Assembly (NCBI GenBank): GCA_017395275.1
Contig: JAFPVN010000202.1
Coordinates: 1-6,559, forward strand
DNA length: 6,559 nucleotides
Source of the DNA: Candidatus Methanomethylophilaceae archaeon
Lineage (GTDB): Archaea; Thermoplasmatota; Thermoplasmata; Methanomassiliicoccales; Methanomethylophilaceae
Direction of reading: 5' to 3'
Shown: in pieces, positions 1-5,184 of the stretch
How positions within the stretch are numbered: position 1 is the first letter of the stretch
Layout: each line of letters starts with the position of its first letter
Made by a program: the position numbers and the translations under genes
The notes under the pieces: model-generated
Database searches by the model: none
Told to the model about the DNA's origin: nothing
What the model saw: only the letters and a program-made list of their open reading frames with translations

Positions 1-227
1 GGATGAGCAACATAATGCTCAAGATGTCGAATTTCTATGGAGACCACCGACAGATAGGCAGCAACGGGGACGCCGGCATCATGGAGCCTCAGGGCGAATA
101 GGATCCCTCCCATCGCCATCAGCACCGCCCAGTGGATGTCAGCCGCCTCCCTGCGGCGCCAGTCGGAGACGGATGCGGACAGCAGCACCGCCAACGCGAC
201 CAGCGACACGGCAAATTGGTCTTCCAT
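1..227 (-). CDS. Putative archaeal prepilin/preflagellin peptidase (A24 family), N-terminal part
   Basis: This reading frame starts at an ATG at 227-225 and stays open for 75 codons to the window edge, so the C-terminus is missing. The visible protein begins with a short acidic leader, then a hydrophobic helix (about residues 5-20), then a polar stretch with Ser21-Asp22-Trp-Arg-Arg-Arg, then a second hydrophobic helix (about 33-46) and a third hydrophobic stretch. An Asp directly after the first membrane helix followed by an Arg-rich loop is the usual layout of the first catalytic aspartate in A24 aspartyl peptidases such as FlaK/PibD. Those enzymes cleave class III signal peptides of archaellins and pilins at the cytoplasmic membrane. 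The second catalytic Asp would lie outside the window. A TATA-like box sits about 25 nt upstream of the ATG, so the transcript may be leaderless. The family call rests on layout and one motif; another small membrane protein is possible. Confidence 0.55.
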   Translation of the reverse strand, partial: MEDQFAVSLVALAVLLSASVSDWRRREAADIHWAVLMAMGGILFALRLHDAGVPVAAYLSVVSIEIRHLEHYVAH

Positions 228-248
228 GACAGGGTATCGGACAGGTCG

Positions 249-256
249 TTTTTATA
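249..256 (-). promoter_or_regulatory. TATA box for the divergent minus-strand gene
   Basis: Read on the minus strand this is TATAAAAA, a good archaeal TATA element. Its centre (about 252) lies about 25 nt upstream of the ATG at 227-225. Archaeal transcription usually starts about 25 nt downstream of the TATA centre, which predicts a transcript starting at or next to the start codon. No Shine-Dalgarno motif is seen in this spacer, in line with a leaderless mRNA. Confidence 0.6.
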
Positions 257-305
257 CGTTGACGGCCCGTCCCGGGACCCTTCGGTCTCCGCAGCCGAAT
301 CTTAG

Positions 306-335
306 GTTATTCGCAAGAGTTCTACGTTTTTCGCA
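306..335 (+). repeat. Direct repeat pair upstream of the operon promoter (candidate operator)
   Basis: GTTATTCGCA at 306-315 and GTTTTTCGCA at 326-335 match at 9 of 10 positions and lie exactly 20 bp apart, about two helical turns, so they would face the same side of the DNA. The downstream copy ends a few bases before the TATA box and covers the place where the B-recognition element is expected. This arrangement suits binding by a dimeric or oligomeric regulator, most simply the Lrp-family protein encoded just downstream. A weaker 7-of-10 match is at 284-293. The operator role is an inference. Confidence 0.4.
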
Positions 336-339
336 CCCA

Positions 340-347
340 TTATATAG
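340..347 (+). promoter_or_regulatory. TATA box of the lysine operon
   Basis: TTATATAG lies in the most AT-rich stretch of the intergenic region. Counting about 25 nt downstream puts the transcription start near 367-373, giving a 5' leader of roughly 25-32 nt that includes a Shine-Dalgarno motif. No other comparable promoter is seen between 348 and 6339, so this is probably the main promoter for all six genes. Confidence 0.65.
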
Positions 348-372
348 TATAGGAGTAATGCAGGCGTATAGT

Positions 373-380
373 TACGAAAA
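373..380. promoter_or_regulatory. Inverted half-site matching the upstream repeats
   Basis: TACGAAAA is the reverse complement of TTTTCGTA, which matches 7 of 8 bases of the promoter-proximal repeat unit TTTTCGCA at 328-335. The two oppositely oriented copies bracket the TATA box and the predicted transcription start. This could be part of an autoregulatory operator, but the motif is short and could also arise by chance. Confidence 0.25.
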
Positions 381-388
381 TCACAGAA

Positions 389-394
389 AGGTGA
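389..394 (+). promoter_or_regulatory. Ribosome binding site of the Lrp-family gene
   Basis: AGGTGA is complementary to the usual archaeal 16S rRNA 3' end (TCACCT) and lies 4 nt before the ATG at 399. It fixes the start codon and shows that the operon transcript, unlike the two flanking genes, carries a leader. Confidence 0.7.
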
Positions 395-398
395 ACGA

Positions 399-821
399 AT
401 GGTAGACAATCTCGATAAAAACATCATGTCGATTCTGAAGAAGGACTCAAGATGTCCTTTCGTAGAGATAGCGGACATGCTCGGGGTCTCCGAGGGGACC
501 ATCAGGAGCAGGGTCCACAAGATGGTGGATGACGGAGTCATCTGCGGATTCACGATCAAGACCAGCTCGAAGAACGTCAAGGCGGTGGTCGAGATAAGGA
601 TCGACGTGAACACCGACACGGAAGAGATAGCCAACGAGCTGTCCGGATACGAAGGTATAATAGAGGTCTTCGAGGTGACTGGTGACCAGGACATACTGGC
701 CATCATCGATGTGGAGTCATCGCAGCACCTCAACGAGATCATCGAGAAGGTCAGACGCAACGACAACATCCTCAGCACCCGTACTCGTCTCGTGCTGAAG
801 GAGCACTTCGGAGAGAATTGA
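399..821 (+). CDS. Lrp/AsnC-family transcriptional regulator, probable lysine-operon regulator
   Basis: This 140-residue protein has the two-domain layout of archaeal Lrp-like regulators. An N-terminal winged helix-turn-helix spans about residues 4-50, with recognition helix about 31-42 (Ser-Glu-Gly-Thr-Ile-Arg-Ser-Arg). A C-terminal RAM effector domain spans about 60-137 and contains the typical Gly95-Asp-Gln-Asp-Ile turn. The length is close to that of Sulfolobus LysM and shorter than bacterial Lrp. Such proteins form dimers and octamers in the cytoplasm, bind amino acids in the RAM domain, and activate or repress nearby genes. It is the first gene of the operon, ending 1 nt before dapA, so it would be made together with the enzymes and probably controls its own promoter. 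Lysine as effector is inferred from position only. The start of the gene is visibly more AT-rich than the enzyme genes. It resembles LysM functionally, but I cannot claim orthology. Confidence 0.9.
   Translation: MVDNLDKNIMSILKKDSRCPFVEIADMLGVSEGTIRSRVHKMVDDGVICGFTIKTSSKNVKAVVEIRIDVNTDTEEIANELSGYEGIIEVFEVTGDQDILAIIDVESSQHLNEIIEKVRRNDNILSTRTRLVLKEHFGEN
810..815 (+). promoter_or_regulatory. Ribosome binding site of dapA
   Basis: GGAGAG lies 7 nt before the dapA ATG and inside the last codons of the regulator gene. With a 1-nt gap between stop and start, translation of the two genes is probably coupled. Confidence 0.45.
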
Positions 822-822
822 A

Positions 823-1695
823 ATGTTCGAGGGAACAGCAACAGCACTCATCACGCCCTTCAAGAAGGACGGATCCGTGGACGAGGAGGGCCTCAGGAGA
901 CTCGTCGACTTCCAGGAGGAGAACGGGGTCACCACACTCGTGCCCTGCGGATCCACCGGAGAATCGGCAACGCTCAGCCACGAGGAGCACATCAGGGTCA
1001 TAAGCATAGTCATCGACCAGGCCAAGAAGGCGAGGGTCCTGGCGGGCGCGGGAAGCAACTGCACGTCCGAGGCGCTAATGCTCAGCAAGACCGCGGCCGA
1101 TCTGGGAGCGGACGGTATCCTGTCCATCTCCCCGTACTACAACAAGCCCACGCAGGAGGGCATCTACCAGCACTTCAAGGCGATCGCAGAATGCATCGAC
1201 ATCCCGCTCGTCCTGTACAACGTGCCCGGAAGGACCGGGTCCAACATGCTCCCGTCCACCACCCTCAGGCTGGCGGAGATCGACAACATCGTCGCCATCA
1301 AGGAGGCGAGCGGGAACATGAACCAGATCCAGACCATCATCGGCAACAAGCCCAAGGACTTCGAGGTCCTGTCGGGTGACGACGGACTGACGTTCCCCAT
1401 GATCGCCCTCGGAGCGGTCGGCGTGATCTCCGTCGCAGCCAACTGCGTGCCCAGGACCATCACCAAGATGGTGGACCTCTGCCTCAAGGAGAAGTTCATC
1501 GACGCGTCCGCACTGCACTACAAGCTCATGCCCCTGTTCGCGGACCTGTTCATCGAGTCCAACCCCATCCCGATCAAGTACGTGATGAAGAGGCTCGGTT
1601 ACGGCAACGGTCTGCCCAGGCTCCCCCTCACCGAGCTCTCGGAGCTCAACAAGGTCCACCTCGACGAGACGATCGAGAAGCTGGGACTCATCTGA
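823..1695 (+). CDS. dapA: 4-hydroxy-tetrahydrodipicolinate synthase
   Basis: DapA condenses pyruvate with aspartate-4-semialdehyde, the first committed step of the diaminopimelate route to lysine, as a cytoplasmic (beta/alpha)8-barrel enzyme that is usually a tetramer. The 290-residue length is standard. The Schiff-base lysine is Lys160 in Ala-Ile-Lys-Glu-Ala-Ser-Gly. Tyr132 and Arg137 lie in Tyr-Asn-Val-Pro-Gly-Arg-Thr, Tyr106 is the tyrosine that reaches across the dimer interface, and Ser44-Thr45 sit in Gly-Ser-Thr-Gly-Glu. These correspond to E. coli Lys161, Tyr133, Arg138, Tyr107 and Thr44-Thr45; serine in place of Thr44 is a mild substitution. Members of this fold also include N-acetylneuraminate lyases and keto-deoxy-gluconate aldolases, but the motif set plus the neighbouring lysC, lysA, dapF and dapL make DapA the clear call. 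The gene ends in tandem stops TGA TAA. Confidence 0.97.
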   Translation: MFEGTATALITPFKKDGSVDEEGLRRLVDFQEENGVTTLVPCGSTGESATLSHEEHIRVISIVIDQAKKARVLAGAGSNCTSEALMLSKTAADLGADGILSISPYYNKPTQEGIYQHFKAIAECIDIPLVLYNVPGRTGSNMLPSTTLRLAEIDNIVAIKEASGNMNQIQTIIGNKPKDFEVLSGDDGLTFPMIALGAVGVISVAANCVPRTITKMVDLCLKEKFIDASALHYKLMPLFADLFIESNPIPIKYVMKRLGYGNGLPRLPLTELSELNKVHLDETIEKLGLI

Positions 1696-1699
1696 TAAG

Positions 1700-1708
1700 A
1701 AGGCGAGG
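1700..1708 (+). promoter_or_regulatory. Ribosome binding site of lysC, start ambiguous
   Basis: The purine-rich AAGGCGAGG sits directly before two consecutive ATG codons at 1709 and 1712. The core GAGG touches the first ATG, so the second ATG, 3 nt away, may be used equally or preferentially. The upstream AGG at 1701-1703 gives a better distance for either. The difference is a single methionine. Confidence 0.4.
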
Positions 1709-3076
1709 ATGATGATCACTGTAAAGAAGTTCGGCGGTACCAGCGTAGGCTCTGTCGAGGCTCTGAAGAGAGCCGCTAACATCATACTTGCGGGCAAGGA
1801 CAGCACCGTCGTGGTGGTGTCCGCCATGTCCGGCATAACGAACTTCCTCGTGGGGGCCATGGACGACAGCACTGCCGTCGACTCCGAGGTGTTCGACAAG
1901 TTCGAGGCCAGGCACATGGAGGTCGCCAAGGCCCTCTTCAAGGGGGAGAGGATGGAGAAGTTCAGGAAGGACTTCGATGTCAGGTTCGAGGCCTTCAAGA
2001 AGGTCTACTCGTCGAGGAACAATCAGGACGACCCCTACTTCAAGGACAACATCTCGTCGCAGGGAGAGAGGTTCTCCAGCCTGGTGCTGGCTCATCTGCT
2101 CTGCGACATGGGAGCGGACTCCGTCGCACTCACGTCGGAGGAGGCCGGGGTGTATGCCGTGGGCAAACCCCTGTCCGGTTCGTGCGACCTGTACAAGACC
2201 GCCATGGGCATGGATATCAACGTCAAGCCCCTGCTGGCGCGCGGATGCATCCCGATCATAACGGGATTCTACGGCGTCAACGAATCAGGGAAGCCCCTCA
2301 CCTTCGGAAGGGGAGGTTCCGATTACGCCGCTGCGGCCGTCGGCAACGCCCTCGATGCGGACTGCGTCGAGATCTGGACGGACGTCAACGGATTCATGAG
2401 CGCCGACCCCAGGATCGTGCCCGATGCGATATCCATAGACGAGATGAACTTCAGCGAGGCCGCCGAGCTTGCGTACTTCGGAGCCAAGGTCCTCCACCCC
2501 AAGACCATCGAACCCGCCAGGGCCAAGCAGATCACCGTCAAGATCCTCAACTCCTTCCACCCCGACCACCCCGGTACCACCATCAGGTCGCTGAGGAAGA
2601 GGAGCGGTTCGCTGGTGAAGAGCGTCACCATGAAGAACGACCTCTCAGTCATCACCATCAGATCGGGGGAGCTGGCCTACAACCCCAGCATGGTCGCCAG
2701 GATCGTGGACAACCTCGGACGCCACGACGTGTCCGTCTACGGGATATCCACGTCGCTCTCCACGCTGGCCTTCATCATCCAGAACGGCGACGTCCCCCGC
2801 ATCATCGGCGAGCTCAAGCTGATGAGGGACGAGCCCATAGAGGGCATAGACATCAAGAGCAACGTCGCCCTGATCTGCGTGGTCGGGGACGACCTCCTCG
2901 ACAAGTGCGGATTCTCTGGCGATATCTTCGGCGCCGTGAAGGAAGCGAACGCCAACGTGGAGATGATCTCCGAGGGAGCGTCAGACGTGTCGCTCAACTT
3001 CGTCGTGCCCGCCGAGAGCGCCACCGACGTCATCAAGATACTGCACAAGAAGTTCGTGAAGAAGGTGGACGCGTGA
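1709..3076 (+). CDS. lysC: Aspartate kinase with C-terminal ACT domains
   Basis: Aspartokinase makes aspartyl-4-phosphate from aspartate and ATP, the entry step for lysine, threonine and methionine synthesis. The 455-residue length fits a monofunctional enzyme with no homoserine dehydrogenase fused. The kinase domain covers about 1-300: Lys7-Phe-Gly-Gly-Thr-Ser-Val-Gly at the N-terminus, Ser-Gln-Gly-Glu-Arg-Phe-Ser at about 117-123, Thr-Phe-Gly-Arg-Gly-Gly-Ser-Asp at 198-205, and Trp-Thr-Asp-Val-Asn-Gly at 223-228. Two ACT domains follow at about 310-378 and 386-450, the usual site of amino-acid feedback inhibition. Placement with lysine genes favours a lysine-dedicated enzyme, hence the symbol; the actual inhibitor cannot be read from the sequence with certainty. 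The next gene overlaps its stop codon by 4 nt (GTGA). Confidence 0.95.
   Translation: MMITVKKFGGTSVGSVEALKRAANIILAGKDSTVVVVSAMSGITNFLVGAMDDSTAVDSEVFDKFEARHMEVAKALFKGERMEKFRKDFDVRFEAFKKVYSSRNNQDDPYFKDNISSQGERFSSLVLAHLLCDMGADSVALTSEEAGVYAVGKPLSGSCDLYKTAMGMDINVKPLLARGCIPIITGFYGVNESGKPLTFGRGGSDYAAAAVGNALDADCVEIWTDVNGFMSADPRIVPDAISIDEMNFSEAAELAYFGAKVLHPKTIEPARAKQITVKILNSFHPDHPGTTIRSLRKRSGSLVKSVTMKNDLSVITIRSGELAYNPSMVARIVDNLGRHDVSVYGISTSLSTLAFIIQNGDVPRIIGELKLMRDEPIEGIDIKSNVALICVVGDDLLDKCGFSGDIFGAVKEANANVEMISEGASDVSLNFVVPAESATDVIKILHKKFVKKVDA
3062..3068 (+). promoter_or_regulatory. Ribosome binding site deciding the lysA start
   Basis: AAGGTGG lies 4 nt before the GTG at 3073, inside the end of lysC. 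No motif of similar quality stands at a good distance before the ATGs at 3103 and 3106. It therefore supports the GTG start overlapping the lysC stop. Confidence 0.6.
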
Positions 3077-4332
3077 GGGACTACGAGAACGACAAGGGAA
3101 CCATGATGATCGGCGGCGTCTCCACGGTGGAGATCGCCGACAGGTTCGGCACCCCCGTGTACGTGACGGACGAGCAGATCCTAAGGCAGAACTACAGGGC
3201 AATCCATGACGCGTTCGCGAAGCACATGGACACCGAGATCCACTACGCATGCAAGGCGAACACCAATCTGGCTATTCTGAGCATCCTCAACCAGGAGGGC
3301 AGCCACATCGACGCCGTCTCCATCGGAGAGGTGCTCACCTGCCTCAAGGCGGGATTCCCCGCGGAGAGGATAATGTACACCGGCGTGAACGTCAGCGACG
3401 CCGAGCTCAAGGCGCTAGTGGCCACCGGATGCAGGATCAACGTCGATTCCCAGTCCGAACTGGAGAGGCTCGCCAAGATAAAGACGGACATGCCCATCTC
3501 GTTCAGGATCACCCCCGGGGTGGCATCCGGACACAGCGCCAAGGTCATGACCGGCGGCAAGGGTGCCAAGTTCGGAATACCCTATGACAAGGTGATAGAG
3601 ACGTACGCCAGGGCCAAGGAGCTGGGATTCGATGTCAAGGGGATACACGCCCACACCGGTTCCGGCGGACTGACCACCGAACCCTTCAGCCAAGTCGTGG
3701 ACGTGCTCTGCGGGCTCGTCAACAGAATCAAGAACGAGACCGGCATCCAGCTGGAGTTCCTGGACTTCGGCGGAGGGATAGGCGTACCGTACAAACCGCA
3801 GGACCCCGAGTGCGACCTCGACGAGCTCGCCTTCGAGATCTGCGACACCATCAAGGACGAGACCGAGATCAGGACGGTCGCCCTCGAACCGGGAAGGTAC
3901 ATCGTCTGCGATTCGACCATCCTGCTCACCAGGGTCAACGACGTCAAGGACGCCGGACCCAAGAAGTACGTCGGGGTGGACGCGGGATTCAACACCCTCA
4001 TCAGACCCGCCATGTACGACTCCTACCACTACGTCGCGCTGGCCAACAAGTTCAACAAGGCATGCACCGCGAAGTACGAGGTCGTCGGACCCATCTGCGA
4101 GTCCGGCGACTACATCGCCCACGAGCGCGTGCTCCCCGACCCGGAGGAGGGCGACATCGTCGCCGTCTACTGCGCGGGAGCCTACGGATTCTCCATGTCC
4201 AGCCCCTACAACTCCAGGCCCAGGTGCGCCGAGGTCCTCGTGAACGAGGGCAAGGCGGAGCTCATCAGGGAGCCCGAGGAGATAGAGGACCTCTGGAGGC
4301 ACCAGATCATACCCGAGAGGCTCACCAGATGA
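3073..4332 (+). CDS. lysA: Diaminopimelate decarboxylase
   Basis: LysA removes CO2 from meso-diaminopimelate to give L-lysine, the last step of the pathway. It is a PLP enzyme of the fold-III, alanine-racemase-like type. The GTG start gives 419 residues, matching family length. It keeps an N-terminal segment (Gly-Thr-Met-Met-Ile-Gly-Gly-Val) that aligns in style with other LysA proteins and would be mostly lost from the ATGs at 3103 and 3106. Key residues are Lys61 in Tyr-Ala-Cys-Lys-Ala-Asn (PLP Schiff base), His194-Thr-Gly-Ser-Gly, Gly233-Gly-Gly (phosphate binding), Glu272-Pro-Gly-Arg275, catalytic Cys342-Glu343 in Pro-Ile-Cys-Glu-Ser-Gly-Asp, and Gly-Ala-Tyr371-Gly near the C-terminus. 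The Cys-Glu-Ser-Gly-Asp motif fits DAP decarboxylase rather than ornithine or arginine decarboxylases. It overlaps lysC (GTGA) and dapF (ATGA) by 4 nt each, indicating translational coupling. Confidence 0.96.
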   Translation: MRDYENDKGTMMIGGVSTVEIADRFGTPVYVTDEQILRQNYRAIHDAFAKHMDTEIHYACKANTNLAILSILNQEGSHIDAVSIGEVLTCLKAGFPAERIMYTGVNVSDAELKALVATGCRINVDSQSELERLAKIKTDMPISFRITPGVASGHSAKVMTGGKGAKFGIPYDKVIETYARAKELGFDVKGIHAHTGSGGLTTEPFSQVVDVLCGLVNRIKNETGIQLEFLDFGGGIGVPYKPQDPECDLDELAFEICDTIKDETEIRTVALEPGRYIVCDSTILLTRVNDVKDAGPKKYVGVDAGFNTLIRPAMYDSYHYVALANKFNKACTAKYEVVGPICESGDYIAHERVLPDPEEGDIVAVYCAGAYGFSMSSPYNSRPRCAEVLVNEGKAELIREPEEIEDLWRHQIIPERLTR

Positions 4333-5174
4333 CGCAGTTCTGGAAGTACCACGGCATCGGGAACGACTTCATCGTCTTCGACGGCACGAAAGGGGACCCG
4401 GGATTCACCCCCGAGCAGATCGCCTTCATGTGCGACCGCAACTTCGGCATCGGGTCCGACGGTGTCATCTACGTCAACCCCGGGATCGACGGCAGCGACG
4501 TCACCATGCGCATATTCAACACCGACGGCACGGAGCCCGAGATGTGCGGCAACGGCATCAGGTGCGTTGCCAAATTCGCATACGACATGGGCATCGTGAA
4601 GAAGAGGGACTTCGTCATCCACACCGGCAGGGGCAACCTGCTGGCACAGTGCACGTGCGGTCCCGACGGGAAGGTGTCGAGCATCAAGATCGACATGGGC
4701 GCGCCCATACTCGAACCCTCGCTCGTACCCGTCGCCGGCGACGGTGACAGGTTCATCGACCGTCCGATCACAGCCGAAGGGATCGATCTGAGGGTGAACG
4801 CCGTATCGATGGGCAACCCCCACTGCGTCACCTTCGACCCGCTCACCGACGGGCAAATCGATAAATTGGGGCCGTACCTCGAGGCCAACAGGGACCTCTT
4901 CCCCCGCAAGGCGAACGTGGAGTTCGCCAGGGTCGAGGACGGGAAGATCGACATCAGGGTGTTCGAGAGAGGTGTCGGATGGACCCTCGCCTGCGGTACC
5001 GGCGCATGCGCCACCACCACCGCGGCGGCCTTGAACGGGCTGGTACCGTTCGACGTGCCGGTGCAGGTGCACCTCCCCGGCGGATACCTGAAGATAACCG
5101 TCGACAGCAAACTCGAACACGTTTACATGGACGGACCGTCGGAGTTCGTCTACACAGGAAACATAGAACTTTAA
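4329..5174 (+). CDS. dapF: Diaminopimelate epimerase
   Basis: DapF interconverts LL- and meso-diaminopimelate without cofactor, using two cysteines. The protein is 281 residues, typical of the family, and has the two mirrored halves of the fold. Cys73 lies in Met-Cys-Gly-Asn-Gly-Ile-Arg and Cys222 in Ala-Cys-Gly-Thr-Gly-Ala-Cys, corresponding to E. coli Cys73 and Cys217. His165 in Met-Gly-Asn-Pro-His and Glu213 in Glu-Arg-Gly match the supporting residues His159 and Glu208. Asn12-Asp-Phe is the usual N-terminal signature. The position after Gly-Val-Gly (residue 218) is Trp where many DapF proteins have Glu; other side chains are also found there in the family. The ATG overlaps the lysA stop as ATGA, and GAGAGG at 4315-4320 can serve as ribosome binding site. 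The enzyme is needed because DapL yields the LL isomer and LysA uses meso. Confidence 0.97.
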   Translation: MTQFWKYHGIGNDFIVFDGTKGDPGFTPEQIAFMCDRNFGIGSDGVIYVNPGIDGSDVTMRIFNTDGTEPEMCGNGIRCVAKFAYDMGIVKKRDFVIHTGRGNLLAQCTCGPDGKVSSIKIDMGAPILEPSLVPVAGDGDRFIDRPITAEGIDLRVNAVSMGNPHCVTFDPLTDGQIDKLGPYLEANRDLFPRKANVEFARVEDGKIDIRVFERGVGWTLACGTGACATTTAAALNGLVPFDVPVQVHLPGGYLKITVDSKLEHVYMDGPSEFVYTGNIEL

Positions 5175-5179
5175 GGTGG
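5173..5179 (+). promoter_or_regulatory. Ribosome binding site deciding the dapL start
   Basis: AAGGTGG overlaps the dapF stop codon and lies 5 nt before the ATG at 5185. An in-frame GTG at 5176 is part of this motif and is therefore unlikely to be the start. The same AAGGTGG motif precedes lysA. Confidence 0.65.
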
Positions 5180-5184
5180 ATACA

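Noticed and set aside
381..394. Possible hairpin TCAC-N6-GTGA that could hide the ribosome site of the regulator gene
   Set aside because: A 4-bp stem with a 6-nt loop is too weak to call an RNA switch, and the leader of about 30 nt leaves no room for a riboswitch such as the lysine (L-box) type.
136..405. 89-codon plus-strand open frame before the regulator
   Set aside because: It runs antisense to the peptidase-like gene and through both promoters; the composition is low-complexity Ser/Thr/Ala/Arg and there is no ribosome site.
302..847. 181-codon minus-strand open frame across the promoter and regulator gene
   Set aside because: It covers the TATA box and the Lrp-family gene, and its Ser/Leu/Met-rich sequence shows no domain.
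2182..3072. Long open frame upstream of and in phase with lysA, which would make a 716-residue protein
   Set aside because: The part before 3073 overlaps lysC and encodes a composition dominated by Arg, His, Gln and Pro with no domain, typical of a shifted frame of GC-rich coding DNA. The GTG at 3073 with its own ribosome site explains lysA fully.
4206..5120. 304-codon minus-strand open frame opposite dapF
   Set aside because: Same shadow effect; dapF on the plus strand has all catalytic residues and exact operon junctions.
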